Assembly (NCBI RefSeq): GCF_009769165.1
Contig: NZ_CP043476.1
Span: forward strand, 620,001-684,000
DNA length: 64,000 nucleotides
Origin: Xanthomonas hyacinthi
Lineage (GTDB): Bacteria; Pseudomonadota; Gammaproteobacteria; Xanthomonadales; Xanthomonadaceae
Reading direction: 5' to 3'
The notes below the pieces were generated by a model. The model saw only the letters and a list, made by a program, of their open reading frames with translations, was not told the DNA's origin and did no database searches. Of this stretch, positions 32,033 through 41,748 are shown piece after piece (the first letter of the stretch is position 1; the number at the start of each line of letters is the position of its first letter). The position numbers were made by a program, and so were the translations under genes.

Positions 32033-33481
32033 ATGAAAGCACGGCTGCAGACATCGCTGGGACAGCATCTGGTCATGACGCCGCAGTTGCGGCAGGCGAT
32101 CAAGCTGTTGCAGATGTCCAGCGCCGAGCTGGAAGCGGAGATCGCCGAGGCGGTGGAGAGCAATCCGCTGCTGGAATGGGCCGAAGACGCCGCGCCCACG
32201 TTGGATGTCGCCGGCGCCGGCAGCGCCGAAGACGAGGCCGAGCTCGCGCCGCCGGCCGGCGATACGCTGGACAACGTGCCGCAGCACGACGGCGACGACT
32301 GGTCCGACGCCGAGCCGGCCTGGAGCAGCGGCAGCGGCGGTTCCTTCGACGACGACGACGACATGGGCAGCGCCGCCGAGCGCGTCGCCGAACCCGATAC
32401 GCTGATCGACCACCTGCTGTGGCAGCTGCACCTGTCGCACCTGTCGCCGCGCGACCGCAGCATCGGCGCGGCGCTGATCGACGCGCTCGACGACGACGGC
32501 TACCTGCGCGAACCGCTGGCCACGATCGCCGAGACGCTGCAGCCGGACATCGCCGCCGAGGAAGAGGAAATCCTCACCGTGCTGCACCAGATCCAGCGCT
32601 TCGACCCGGTCGGCATCGCCGCGCGCACCCTGGGCGAATGCCTGAACCTGCAGCTGGACGTGCTGCCCGCGGACACGCCCGGGCTGGAGCTGGCGCGCAC
32701 GATTGCCAATGGCCCGCTGGAGAAACTGCCGCGCAGCGGCATCGCCGGCATCGCCCACGCCCTCAAGCGCCCGGCCTCGGCGGTGGAGACCGCGGTCAAT
32801 CTGCTGCGCTCGCTGGACCCGCGCCCGGGCAAGCAGGTCGGCGAACTCAGCGCCGACACCTACGTGGTGCCCGATTGCGTGGTCTGGCGCCAGCGCGGCG
32901 TCTGGCACGCGGCGCTGGCCGGGCACGCGCGGCCCAAGGTCACCATCCACCGCGGCTACGAGCGGCTGATCCGCCAGTGCGGCGAGAGCGACGCCGGCTA
33001 CCTGCGCGGCCAGCTGCAGGAAGCGCGCTGGCTGCTGAAAAGCCTGGAAGCGCGCGGCGAGACCCTGCTCAAGGTGACCCGCTGCCTGCTGCGCCAGCAG
33101 GCCGGCTTCCTCGAGTTCGGCGCGCAGGCGCTGCGCCCGCTGACCCTGCGCGAGATCGCCGGCGAACTGGGCCTGCACGAGAGCACCATCTCCCGCGCCA
33201 TCGCCCGCAAGTACGTGCGCACCCCGCGCGGCACCATCCCGCTGCGCGCCTTCTTCGCCTCGGGCATCGATACCGACAGCGGCGGCGAAGCCTCCAGCAC
33301 CGCCATTCAGGCGATGCTGCGGCGCCTGATCGAGGCCGAGAACCCGCGCAAGCCGCTTTCTGACGCCAAACTGGCCGAGCTGCTGAAAAGCGCCGGCGTG
33401 CCGGTGGCGCGGCGCACGGTTGCGAAGTATCGTGAGGCCATGAACATTTCCGCTTCCCACGAACGCGTCCGCATCGGTTGA
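32033..33481 (+). CDS. rpoN: RNA polymerase sigma-54 factor RpoN
   Basis: Alternative sigma factor, 482 aa, for nitrogen, motility and other enhancer-dependent promoters. Region I is Gln/Leu-rich (LGQHLVMTPQLRQAIKLLQMS...), region II is acidic (EDDDDDM-type stretch around residues 70-120), and the C-terminus has the HTH (LREIAGELGLHESTISRAIA) and the RpoN box ARRTVAKYRE. Followed by hpf, ptsN, hprK and rapZ. Confidence 0.96.
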   Translation: MKARLQTSLGQHLVMTPQLRQAIKLLQMSSAELEAEIAEAVESNPLLEWAEDAAPTLDVAGAGSAEDEAELAPPAGDTLDNVPQHDGDDWSDAEPAWSSGSGGSFDDDDDMGSAAERVAEPDTLIDHLLWQLHLSHLSPRDRSIGAALIDALDDDGYLREPLATIAETLQPDIAAEEEEILTVLHQIQRFDPVGIAARTLGECLNLQLDVLPADTPGLELARTIANGPLEKLPRSGIAGIAHALKRPASAVETAVNLLRSLDPRPGKQVGELSADTYVVPDCVVWRQRGVWHAALAGHARPKVTIHRGYERLIRQCGESDAGYLRGQLQEARWLLKSLEARGETLLKVTRCLLRQQAGFLEFGAQALRPLTLREIAGELGLHESTISRAIARKYVRTPRGTIPLRAFFASGIDTDSGGEASSTAIQAMLRRLIEAENPRKPLSDAKLAELLKSAGVPVARRTVAKYREAMNISASHERVRIG

Positions 33482-33536
33482 GCGGCGGCGGCAGCGGCAA
33501 TGGTTCATAGGTGAATCCCGAACCAAGGAGTATCCG

Positions 33537-33854
33537 ATGCGTATCGAGACCTACGGCCAGCAGATCGAAGTCACCCCCGCCTTGCGCGAGTACGTGGAGA
33601 CCAAGCTGCAGCGGCTGAAGCGGCATTACGAGGAAACCATCGAGGTCCGCGCCCAGCTGGCGCTGCGCAAGCCCGAGCATCACGTCGAGGCCACCGTCAA
33701 CGTTCCCGGCCGCACCCTGCATGCCGATGCCAGCGCGCAGACCATGTACGCGGCGATCGACCTGCTCGCCGACAAGCTCGACCGGCTGATCATCAAGCAC
33801 AAGGAAAAGAAACAGGACCACCACGCCGCCGAGGTGCGCGACAATATCGTGTGA
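33537..33854 (+). CDS. hpf: Ribosome hibernation promoting factor HPF (short type)
   Basis: Ribosome-binding stress protein of 105 aa that promotes 100S dimer or dormancy. The family start RIETYGQQIEVTPALREYVETKLQRLKRH is present (only partly quoted), with VEATVNVPGRTLHADASAQTMYAAIDLLADKLDRLI. No long C-terminal domain, so it is the short form. A clear AAGGAG site lies before the ATG. Placed between rpoN and ptsN as usual. Confidence 0.94.
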   Translation: MRIETYGQQIEVTPALREYVETKLQRLKRHYEETIEVRAQLALRKPEHHVEATVNVPGRTLHADASAQTMYAAIDLLADKLDRLIIKHKEKKQDHHAAEVRDNIV

Positions 33855-33893
33855 TCCTGCACACGTTGCTTCCGCCATGCCGTTGACCGATCC

Positions 33894-34349
33894 ATGCCTC
33901 TGACCGAGCTGTTAGCGGCCGTCCGCACCCAGGTGCTGCCGGCCGCCGATCGCGACACCCTGCTGCGCATCGCCGCCGGCCTGCTGGCCTGCCCGCAGGC
34001 CGGTGCCGACGAACTCCTGGCCAGCCTGCGCGAGCGCGAGCAGCTCGGCAGCACCGCCATCGGCCATGGCATCGCCATCCCGCACGGCCGCGCCCCGCAT
34101 CTCGACGCACCGCGCGGCGCCCTGCTGCGGCTGGAGCAGCCGATCGACTTCGACGGCCGCGGCGCCCAGGTCGACCTGATCTTCGCGATGGCCGTGCCGG
34201 CGCACTACACCCACCAACACCTGATGCTGCTGTCGGAACTGGCCGAACAGTTCTCCGACGAGGGCTTCCGCGAGGCGCTGCGCCACGCGCCCGACGCCGC
34301 CGCGCTGCACGACCTGCTCGGCGGCGCGCCGCAGGCCAGCGCCGCATGA
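33894..34349 (+). CDS. ptsN: PTS EIIA-Ntr (PtsN)
   Basis: Nitrogen-PTS phosphoacceptor, 151 aa. The phosphorylated His64 is in [10 protein letters not shown], preceded by [11 protein letters not shown]; the rest fits the EIIA fold ([21 protein letters not shown]). It receives phosphate from HPr/EI and acts on potassium and stress regulation in other species. Its stop overlaps hprK by ATGA. Confidence 0.94.
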   Translation: MPLTELLAAVRTQVLPAADRDTLLRIAAGLLACPQAGADELLASLREREQLGSTAIGHGIAIPHGRAPHLDAPRGALLRLEQPIDFDGRGAQVDLIFAMAVPAHYTHQHLMLLSELAEQFSDEGFREALRHAPDAAALHDLLGGAPQASAA

Positions 34350-35296
34350 ACACCAGCATCACCGCGCGCGAACTGTTCGACCAGCAGCGCGACCGGCTCG
34401 GCCTGCGCTGGCTGGCCGGACAGAAGGGCGAACACCGCGAGCTGGAAGCCGGCAATGCGGTGTCGCGGCGCCCGTCGCTGGCCGGCTATCTCAATACGAT
34501 CTACCCGAACAAGGTCCAGATCCTCGGCACCGAGGAACTGGCCTGGCTGGATTCGCTGGACGCGCGCCAGCGCTGGGAGACCATCGAAAAGATCGTGCAG
34601 GTGCGGCCGCTGGCAATGGTGATCACCAAGAACCAGTCGTGCCCGGAAGACCTGCGCGCGGCCGCCGACGAATCCGACACGCCGCTGTGGGGCTCGCCCA
34701 AGCGCGGCCACGAACTGCTCAACCACCTCTCCTATCACCTGGCGCGCACGCTGGCGCCGCGGGTGATCCTGCACGGGGTGTTCATGGAGATCTATTCGAT
34801 CGGCGTGCTGATCACCGGCGAGGCCGGCTCCGGCAAGAGCGAGCTGGCGCTGGAACTGCTCAGCCGCGGCCATCGGCTGGTCGCCGACGACGCCCCGGAA
34901 TTCACCCAGATCGCTCCCGACGTGCTCGACGGCACCTGCCCGGAACTGCTGCAGGACCTGCTGGAAGTGCGCGGCCTGGGCGTGCTCAACGTGCGCGACA
35001 TGTTCGGCGACACCGCTGTAAAGAAGAACAAGTATCTTCGCCTGATCGTGCACCTGACCCGGCCCATGACCGAACCCACCCCGCATGGCTACGAGCGCCT
35101 GACCGGCGATTCCGGCACCCGCCACGTGCTCGACCTGGACGTGCCGCTGATCACCCTGCCGGTGATGCCCGGGCGCAACCTGGCGGTGCTGACCGAAGCC
35201 GCCACGCGCCTGCACATCCTGCGCACCAAGGGCATCGATCCGGCGGCGATGTTCATCGCCCGCCACAGCAACCTGCTCGAGCGGCGCAACCCGTGA
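34346..35296 (+). CDS. hprK: HPr kinase/phosphorylase HprK
   Basis: Bifunctional Ser kinase/phosphorylase of HPr, 316 aa. Catalytic His143 ([12 protein letters not shown]), Walker A GEAGSGKS at 158-165, the DDAPEF metal motif and the family signature [15 protein letters not shown] are all present. The gene overlaps ptsN and rapZ. In Xanthomonas such a PTS is regulatory; target Ser46 is present in the downstream HPr. Confidence 0.95.
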   Translation: MNTSITARELFDQQRDRLGLRWLAGQKGEHRELEAGNAVSRRPSLAGYLNTIYPNKVQILGTEELAWLDSLDARQRWETIEKIVQVRPLAMVITKNQSCPEDLRAAADESDTPLWGSPKRGHELLNHLSYHLARTLAPRVILHGVFMEIYSIGVLITGEAGSGKSELALELLSRGHRLVADDAPEFTQIAPDVLDGTCPELLQDLLEVRGLGVLNVRDMFGDTAVKKNKYLRLIVHLTRPMTEPTPHGYERLTGDSGTRHVLDLDVPLITLPVMPGRNLAVLTEAATRLHILRTKGIDPAAMFIARHSNLLERRNP

Positions 35297-36171
35297 GCGC
35301 GGTGGCGAACACCTCCACCCTGGTGATCGTCAGCGGCCTGTCCGGCTCCGGCAAATCGGTGGCGCTGAAGACCTTCGAGGACCTGGACTACTACTGCGTC
35401 GACAACCTGCCGGTGGAACTGCTGCCGGCCTTCGTCAAGAGCCTGGTGCGCGACGACGTCGGCCCCGGCAAGCTGGCGGTGGGCATCGACGTGCGCAGCC
35501 GCCACAGCGACCTGGCCCAGCTGTCGCGCTGGCGCGAGGCGGTGGCGCAGTTCGGCCTGGACGCGCGGCTGCTGTTCTTCGACGCCACCGACGAAGCGCT
35601 GATCAAGCGTTACGCCGACACCCGCCGCCGGCACCCGCTGTCGCACCTGGGCCTGTCGCTGCCCGAGGCGATCGAGCGCGAACGCGCGCTCACCGAACCG
35701 CTGCGGCGCGAGGCCGACGCGGTGATCGACACCAGCGCGCTCAACGTGCACCAGCTGCGCCGGCGGGTGACCACCGAGTTCGCGCTGACCCACGAGAACA
35801 GCCTGTCGCTGCTGTTCGAGTCCTTCGCCTACAGGCGCGGGGTGCCGGCCGAAGCCGATTTCGTGTTCGACGCGCGGGTGCTGCCCAATCCGCACTGGGA
35901 TCCGGAGCTGCGCTCGCTGACCGGCCGCGACAGCGGCGTGCGCGATTACCTGGACGCGCAACCGGACGTGCAGCAGTACACCGCGCAGATCGTCGGCTTC
36001 CTCGACACCTGGCTGCCGCGGCTGCGCAACGACACGCGCAGCTACGTCACCATCGCCTTCGGCTGCACCGGCGGCAAGCACCGCTCGGTGTACCTGGCCG
36101 AACGCCTGGCCCGGCACGCGCGCGAACAGGGCTGGCCGGAAGTGGCGACGTTCCATCGGGAGCAGGATTGA
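35293..36171 (+). CDS. rapZ: RNase adapter protein RapZ
   Basis: P-loop protein of 292 aa that, in E. coli, delivers GlmZ sRNA to RNase E and tunes GlmS. Walker [10 protein letters not shown] at about 14-22, the [14 protein letters not shown] segment, GIDVRSR, the [28 protein letters not shown] block and the C-terminal [12 protein letters not shown] motif. GTG start at 35293 overlaps hprK. Link to amino-sugar supply fits the cell-wall genes nearby, but its sRNA partner is unknown here. Confidence 0.94.
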   Translation: MSAVANTSTLVIVSGLSGSGKSVALKTFEDLDYYCVDNLPVELLPAFVKSLVRDDVGPGKLAVGIDVRSRHSDLAQLSRWREAVAQFGLDARLLFFDATDEALIKRYADTRRRHPLSHLGLSLPEAIERERALTEPLRREADAVIDTSALNVHQLRRRVTTEFALTHENSLSLLFESFAYRRGVPAEADFVFDARVLPNPHWDPELRSLTGRDSGVRDYLDAQPDVQQYTAQIVGFLDTWLPRLRNDTRSYVTIAFGCTGGKHRSVYLAERLARHAREQGWPEVATFHREQD

Positions 36172-36230
36172 TCGAAGGCCGGGATGACCAGCCATTCCCT
36201 GCGCCCTGCCCGACCTGTTAACGTTCGCCC

Positions 36231-36623
36231 ATGGCCTGTGGCATTCTCCTGATTACTCATCCCGATGTGGGCGCGTCGCTGTTGCGCGTGGCCTCTGGAT
36301 TGTTGCGGCAATTGCCGCTGAAGACCGAAGCGTTCGACGTGCCGCTGGATGCCGATCTGCACGCGCTGCTGCCGCAGGCGTCGGCGGCGTTGCGGCGGGT
36401 CGACGGCGGCGACGGCGTGCTGGTGGTCACCGACCTGTACGGCGCCAGCCCGAGCAACCTGGCGGCGAAACTCGCGCGGCTCGGCACCCCGGTGCGGCGC
36501 GTGTCCGCGCTGAGCCTGCCGATGCTGCTGCGGATCATGAACTACCCCGAGCAGGGGCTGGACCAGCTGCCCGGGATCGCAGCCGCTGGCTCGCGCAACG
36601 GAGTGGTGATCGACGATGCTTGA
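36231..36623 (+). CDS. PTS mannose/fructose/sorbose-type EIIA
   Basis: EIIA-Man-type domain protein of 130 aa. The phosphorylated His10 is in LLITHPDVG, and VLVVTDLYGASPSNLAAKL matches the family. No EIIB, EIIC or EIID genes occur nearby, so this is likely a regulatory EIIA served by the adjacent HPr and Enzyme I rather than part of a sugar permease. Overlaps ptsH by eight bases. Confidence 0.9.
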   Translation: MACGILLITHPDVGASLLRVASGLLRQLPLKTEAFDVPLDADLHALLPQASAALRRVDGGDGVLVVTDLYGASPSNLAAKLARLGTPVRRVSALSLPMLLRIMNYPEQGLDQLPGIAAAGSRNGVVIDDA

Positions 36624-36885
36624 ACGCGAACTCATCGTATCCAACCGCCTGGGCCTGCATGCACGCGCGACCGCCAAGCTGGTGCAGACCCTGTCCTCGT
36701 TCCGCTGCAACGCCACGCTGGCGGCGAAGGGCCGCGAGGTCAACGCCAAGAGCATCATGGGGGTGATGCTGCTGGCCGCCGCGCAAGGCACGCCGGTGAC
36801 GGTGCGGGTGGACGGCGCCGACGAAGCCGACGCGCTGGAGGCCGTGGTCGGCCTGTTCGAGCGGCGCTTCGACGAGGACAGCTGA
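36616..36885 (+). CDS. ptsH: Phosphocarrier protein HPr
   Basis: HPr of 89 aa with His15 in GLHARATAKL (phosphorylated by Enzyme I) and Ser46 in the NAKSIMGVM motif (site for HprK). Both sites being intact means the cell can run both His- and Ser-phosphorylation. It lies between an EIIA-Man gene and ptsI. Confidence 0.95.
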   Translation: MLERELIVSNRLGLHARATAKLVQTLSSFRCNATLAAKGREVNAKSIMGVMLLAAAQGTPVTVRVDGADEADALEAVVGLFERRFDEDS

Positions 36886-36931
36886 GCATGCGGCGCCAGC
36901 CGCCGCACGCGACGCCGCCGCGCCGCCGCGG

Positions 36932-38650
36932 GTGCGCGCGGTGAGCCTGCGCATCGCCGGCCATGGCGCCTCGCGCGGCAACGCGCTGGGCCGCGCGCGG
37001 GTGCGCCTGCCGCATGCGCTGGAGGTGGCCGAGCAGCGCATCGGCGCTGCGCAGATTCCCGCAGAACTGGAACGCCTGCACCTGGCGGTGAACGCCGCGC
37101 GCGAGGAAATGCACGGCCTGCGCCAACGCCTGCACGGCGCCCTGGCCAAGGAGGTCGGCGAGTTCCTCGACCTGCACGCGCTGCTGCTCGACGACCCGGA
37201 ACTGCTGCACGGCCTGGACGAACTGATCCGCACCGGCCGCTACAGCGCCGACTACGCCCTGCGCCTGCAGCGCGACCGCCTGGCGACCGTGTTCAACGCC
37301 ATGGAAGACGCCTACCTGAAAAGCCGCATGGACGATCTGGACCATGTGATCGGGCGCATCCACGCGTTCCTGCAGAAGCGCCAGCCCGACAGCGCCGGCC
37401 TGGCCGGCGAGATCCTGGTGTGCGAGAACGTGGCGCCGTCGGAACTGGCGCAGCTGCAGGCGCAGGGCGTGGTCGGCATCGTCACCAGCGCCGGCAGCGC
37501 GCTGTCGCACAGCGCGATCCTGGCGCGCAGCCTGCACCTGCCGCTGGTGGTCGGCGTCGCCGATGCGCTGCAGAAGATCAACGACGGCGACGTGCTGATC
37601 GTGGACGGCGTGCAGGGCGCGGTGATGGTCGAACCCACGCCCGAGGACCTGCGCGACTACCGCACCCGCGTGCGCGACCAGGCCAGGCTGCAGCGCGGCC
37701 TCGGCAAGCTGCGCTGCAAGCCCAGCCGCACCCTGGACGGGGTCGATATCGTGCTGCTGGCCAATGCCGAGTCGCGCGACGACGTGGCCCGCGCGCATGC
37801 GCTCGGCGCCGACGGCCTGGGCCTGTACCGCACCGAATTCCTGTTCCTGCAGCGCGACGCGCTGCCCGACGAAGAAGAACAGTTCCGCACCTACCGCGAC
37901 GCGGTACTCGGCATGAGCGGGCGGCCGGTGACGATCCGCACCCTGGACCTGGGCGCGGACAAGGCCGACCGCACCGGCCTGACCATCGGCAACGAGCAGA
38001 ACCCGGCGTTGGGCCTGCGCGGCGTGCGCCTGTCGCTGGCCAGGCCCAAGGTCTCGGACACGCAGCTGCGCGCGATCCTGCGCGCGTCCGGCTACGGCCC
38101 GGTGCGCGTGCTGGTGCCGATGATCAGCACGCGCGAGGAGATCATGGCGATGCGCCGGCATCTCAAGCGCAGCGCCGCGCAGCTGCGCCGCGAAGGCCAC
38201 GTCATCGCCGAGCAGGTGCAGCTCGGCGCGATGATCGAGGTGCCGGCCGCGGCGATCGCGCTGGACACCTTCATCGACGCCATCGACTTCCTGTCGATCG
38301 GCACCAACGACCTGGTGCAATACCTGCTCGCCGCCGATCGCAACAACGAAGCGCTGGGCGAACTGTATTCGCCGCTGCACCCGGCGGTGCTGCGCCTGAT
38401 CGCGCAGGTCATCGCCACCGGCCAGGCCCACGCCAGGCCGGTGGCGGTGTGCGGCGAAATCGCCGGCGATCCGGCACTGACGCCGATCCTGCTGGCGCTG
38501 GGCCTGCGCGAGTTCAGCCTGCACCCGGCGACGATGCTGGAAGTGCGCCGGGTGATCCGCGACACCGACCTGCAGGCGCTGCGCCTGCGCGGCGCCAGGC
38601 TGCTGCAGGCGCGCGATCGCAAGGGGATCGAGCGCTGGTTGGCCGGTTGA
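36932..38650 (+). CDS. ptsI: PTS Enzyme I (phosphoenolpyruvate-protein phosphotransferase)
   Basis: Enzyme I of 572 aa; autophosphorylates from PEP and passes phosphate to HPr. His193 is in GSALSHSAILARS, followed by the PEP-binding domain with GADGLGLYRTEFLFL, RTLDLGADK, an IGTNDLVQYLLAADR signature and the active Cys in VAVCGEIAGDP. The start is GTG; the upstream ATG at 36888 is out of frame, and a second GTG at 36941 is possible. Length is standard. No GAF domain, so it is PtsI rather than PtsP. Confidence 0.95.
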   Translation: MRAVSLRIAGHGASRGNALGRARVRLPHALEVAEQRIGAAQIPAELERLHLAVNAAREEMHGLRQRLHGALAKEVGEFLDLHALLLDDPELLHGLDELIRTGRYSADYALRLQRDRLATVFNAMEDAYLKSRMDDLDHVIGRIHAFLQKRQPDSAGLAGEILVCENVAPSELAQLQAQGVVGIVTSAGSALSHSAILARSLHLPLVVGVADALQKINDGDVLIVDGVQGAVMVEPTPEDLRDYRTRVRDQARLQRGLGKLRCKPSRTLDGVDIVLLANAESRDDVARAHALGADGLGLYRTEFLFLQRDALPDEEEQFRTYRDAVLGMSGRPVTIRTLDLGADKADRTGLTIGNEQNPALGLRGVRLSLARPKVSDTQLRAILRASGYGPVRVLVPMISTREEIMAMRRHLKRSAAQLRREGHVIAEQVQLGAMIEVPAAAIALDTFIDAIDFLSIGTNDLVQYLLAADRNNEALGELYSPLHPAVLRLIAQVIATGQAHARPVAVCGEIAGDPALTPILLALGLREFSLHPATMLEVRRVIRDTDLQALRLRGARLLQARDRKGIERWLAG

Positions 38651-38652
38651 TT

Positions 38653-38863
38653 GGGAGCCGGGATTGGGGATTGGGGATGACCAGCCGTTCGGCTGTGGAA
38701 AAGCCGGGATTGCAGAATGCGGGCCGCGGTATCCGCGGCCAAGCGGCTTGATGAAAAAATCGCCAACCCTCTCAGCAGAAACCGCAAAGCCCCTGCAGCC
38801 CCTCCCACAGAAAAGCCCACGCAAGTCGCGCGCTCGCGCAAACTCCCAATCCCCAATCCCCGC
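38653..38863. repeat. Inverted pair of GGGGATT repeats after ptsI
   Basis: G-rich GGGATTGGGGATT units at 38653-38679 face C-rich copies at 38844-38863. Between them is about 165 bp with no gene; it contains the small dyad CCGCGG/CCGCGG and an A6 tract. This accounts for most of the 312-bp gap between ptsI and mgtE. Confidence 0.75.
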
Positions 38864-38962
38864 CCGCTGTGCTTCCCGCAACATGCAAGCGATAATGTCG
38901 CGATGAACATCTGACCGACCGCGAGCCTTCGGCGCGCGGCCTTCCCCTTTCAGGAGCAGCGC

Positions 38963-40321
38963 ATGGCCGATGCCGTCCGCCACGACAAGACCGCGCGGCA
39001 GCTGCGTTTGCTGTCCGATGCGCTGGACAGCGGGCGCCTGGGCCCGGTACGGCGGCTGGTCAATACGCTGGCACCGGCCGAGATCGGCAACCTGCTCGAG
39101 TCGCTGCCGCCCGGCAAGCGCGTGGTGGTGTGGGGCCTGGTGGATCCGGAAGACGACGGCGAAGTGCTGCTGCACGTCGGCGAGGAAGTGCGCGAAAGCC
39201 TGCTCGCGGACATGGACCCGGACGAGATCATCGCCGCGGTCGAAGACCTGGACATCGACGACCTGGCCAATCTGGTCGAGGATCTGCCCGACACGGTCAT
39301 CGACGAAGTGCTCAAGTCGATGGACCGCGAGAACCGCGAGCGCCTGGAGCAGGTGCTGTCCTATCCCGAGGACAGCGCCGGGCGCCTGATGAACCCGGAC
39401 GTGGTCACCGTGCGCGCCGACGTCAACGTCGACGTGGTGCTGCGCTACCTGCGCCTGCGCGGCGAACTGCCGGACCACACCGATCACCTGTTCGTGGTCA
39501 GCCGCCGTCATCAGTACCTGGGCCGGGTGTCGCTGGCCGCGCTGGTCACCCACGAGGATTCCACCCCGATCAACCGACTGATCGACGACGAGCAGCCGGC
39601 CATCGACGTGGGCGAAGGCGCCGACGAGGTCGCCCGGCAGTTCTCCGACCACGACTGGATCTCCGCGCCGGTGGTGGACGACAACAACATCCTGCTCGGC
39701 CGCATCACCATCGACGACGTGGTCGACATCATCCGCGACCAGGCCGAACACCAGGCGATGAGCGCCGCCGGCCTGGACGAGGACGAGGACATGTTCAGCC
39801 CGGTGCGGCGCGCGTTCCGGCGCCGCCTGCTGTGGCTGACCATCAACCTCGGCACCGCGTTCATCGCCTCCAGCGTGGTCAGCCAGTTCGAGGGCACCAT
39901 CTCCAGGCTGGTGGCGCTGGCCGCGCTGATGCCGATCGTGGCCGGCATGGGCGGCAACGCCGGCACCCAGGTGCTGGCGCTGATGGTGCGCGGCCTGGCG
40001 CTGGGCCAGATCGGCGCCTCCAACTTCGCCGTGCTGCTGCGCAAGGAACTGGCGGTGGCGCTGATCAACGGCCTGGCGCTGGGCATCGGTCTGGGCCTGA
40101 TCGTGCTGGCCTGGTTCAAGCAGCCGCTGCTGTCGCTGGTGATCGGCTCGGCGCTGACCATCAACCTGCTCACCGCCGCGCTCGGCGGCGTGCTGGTGCC
40201 GCTGACGCTCAAGCGCCTGGGCTTCGATCCGGCGCTGGCCGGCGGGGTGATCCTGACCACCCTGACCGACGTGATGGGCTTCCTCAGCTTCCTCGGCCTG
40301 GCCACGCTGGTGCTGCTGTAG
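38963..40321 (+). CDS. mgtE: Magnesium transporter MgtE
   Basis: Mg2+ channel of 452 aa. Domains in order: acidic N domain (about 1-130, with the ESLPPGKRVVVWGLV and DMDPDEIIAAVEDLD repeats), two CBS domains (about 140-260), a plug helix and five TM helices (about 285-450). The pore motif region P-I-V-A-G-M-G-G-N-A-G-T-Q is visible at the start of the TM part. RBS AGGAG precedes the ATG. No Mg2+ riboswitch is apparent upstream. Confidence 0.94.
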   Translation: MADAVRHDKTARQLRLLSDALDSGRLGPVRRLVNTLAPAEIGNLLESLPPGKRVVVWGLVDPEDDGEVLLHVGEEVRESLLADMDPDEIIAAVEDLDIDDLANLVEDLPDTVIDEVLKSMDRENRERLEQVLSYPEDSAGRLMNPDVVTVRADVNVDVVLRYLRLRGELPDHTDHLFVVSRRHQYLGRVSLAALVTHEDSTPINRLIDDEQPAIDVGEGADEVARQFSDHDWISAPVVDDNNILLGRITIDDVVDIIRDQAEHQAMSAAGLDEDEDMFSPVRRAFRRRLLWLTINLGTAFIASSVVSQFEGTISRLVALAALMPIVAGMGGNAGTQVLALMVRGLALGQIGASNFAVLLRKELAVALINGLALGIGLGLIVLAWFKQPLLSLVIGSALTINLLTAALGGVLVPLTLKRLGFDPALAGGVILTTLTDVMGFLSFLGLATLVLL

Positions 40322-40567
40322 CGCCAGGCGGGTGTCGTCCGCCTTGCCGAGTGGGCCGCTGCATCGCACTGGCGCGCACATGTATCGGCTTTCCAGCGCC
40401 TGCCTGGCGCACGCCCGCGCGAGCACGGCGCCGAGTCGCCCGGGCAGGCAGGACGGCGCTTGCGCAACGCCTGACTGGCGCATGTCCGGCACCCGCTTGC
40501 GGCGCACGCTGCTCTGTCGCGCAGACCCCGGGAGGCCGATACTGGTTCCTACCGCCGAGGGCCGCCC

Positions 40568-41401
40568 ATGTCGATGCGTTCGTTGCTGATGCTGCTGTGC
40601 CTGTCGATGGTCGGTTGCAGCAGCCTGCCCAGCGACCCGGCCAGCGGCCATTTCGTGTCCCGCCAGCTGACCGTGGACGGCCGCCTGTACCGCTACCAGG
40701 TGTTCGTGCCGGCGCCGCCGCAGCGCCAGGGGCCGCTGCCGGTGGTGCTGTTCCTGCACGGCTCCGGCGAGCGCGGCAGCGACGGCAAGCAGCAGGCCGA
40801 TGCCGGCGTGGGTCCGTACCTGCGCCGCCACCTGGGCGACTTCCCGGCGCTGGTGGTGATGCCGCAGGTGCCGGACGATCAGGAATGGAACGGGGTCAAC
40901 GCGACGATGGCGCTGCAGGCGCTGGACGCGGCCAGCGCGGAATTCGGCGGCGATCCGCAGCGCACCTATCTGACCGGCATGTCGATGGGCGGCTACGGCA
41001 CCTGGGAAATCGCGCTGCAGCAGCCGCAGCGCTTCGCCGCGCTGGTACCGGTGTGCGGCGCGATCCTGTCCCCGCACGAGGACCGCGAATACCTGGTGGT
41101 GACCCCGGTGGCGGAGCTGCCCGACCCCTACACGGCGCTGGCCGAACGCCTGCAGCAGATCCCGGTGTGGATGTTCCACGGCGCCGAGGACGACGTGGTG
41201 CTGCCGCACGACGACCGCAAGATCTATCGCGCCTTCAAGAACCTGGATGCCGACGTGCGCTACACCGAATACCCCGAAGGCAACCACAACGCCTGGGACG
41301 CCACCTACCGCGATCCGGAGATGTGGCAATGGCTGTTCGCGCAGAAGCGCGGCGCCGACACGGCCGACGCGGCGCCGGAAACGGCGGCCGGCGGCAGCTG
41401 A
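40568..41401 (+). CDS. Lipoprotein alpha/beta-hydrolase (esterase/predicted peptidase)
   Basis: Predicted lipoprotein of 277 aa. The lipobox is SMVGC with Cys17, so the enzyme should be anchored on the outside of a membrane. The hydrolase fold is clear: VVLFLHGSGERG oxyanion motif, nucleophile Ser in GMSMGGYGTWE, catalytic Asp in GAEDDVV and His in GNHNAW. It resembles PHB-depolymerase/feruloyl-esterase-like and 'predicted peptidase' COG4099 enzymes. A role in plant polymer or peptide breakdown is possible; substrate is not determined. Confidence 0.86.
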   Translation: MSMRSLLMLLCLSMVGCSSLPSDPASGHFVSRQLTVDGRLYRYQVFVPAPPQRQGPLPVVLFLHGSGERGSDGKQQADAGVGPYLRRHLGDFPALVVMPQVPDDQEWNGVNATMALQALDAASAEFGGDPQRTYLTGMSMGGYGTWEIALQQPQRFAALVPVCGAILSPHEDREYLVVTPVAELPDPYTALAERLQQIPVWMFHGAEDDVVLPHDDRKIYRAFKNLDADVRYTEYPEGNHNAWDATYRDPEMWQWLFAQKRGADTADAAPETAAGGS

Positions 41402-41447
41402 GCCGGCATTGCGGACCGGCGCGTTTTTCAGCGCTTTACAACCTGCA

Positions 41448-41479
41448 GGAGCGGCTTCAGTCGCGACCGAAGCCGCTCC
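41448..41479. repeat. REP-like hairpin after the esterase gene
   Basis: GGAGCGGCTTC and GAAGCCGCTCC form a perfect 11-bp stem with a 10-base loop. This GGAGCGGCTTC-type palindrome is a widespread dispersed repeat of Xanthomonas-like genomes; it may also act as a transcript end. There is no T run. Confidence 0.7.
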
Positions 41480-41748
41480 ACAGATGGCAGCGTCCGGACC
41501 GCCAATGCGCCTGGCCCTGCCGACACCAAGCCAGGCGAACACAGGCCGGCGACAGTGGCCGGCCGCTGCGCGCACGCGCGGCGGCGCGGCATCCACGCGC
41601 GCGGCAAGAACCGCGGACAGTCCGCGCGCGCTCCTTCCCGCGCCGCCCATGGCAACCGACCCCGCCTTCGCACACGCCGACGTCCTCGCGCGGCTGCAAC
41701 GCCTGGACGCGAGCGCCGCCGGCCTCGCCGCAGCCGACGCGTAGCGCC

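Noticed and set aside
38700..38960. Mg2+ riboswitch before mgtE
   Set aside because: The gap is filled by the repeat pair and short dyads; no conserved riboswitch core is visible.
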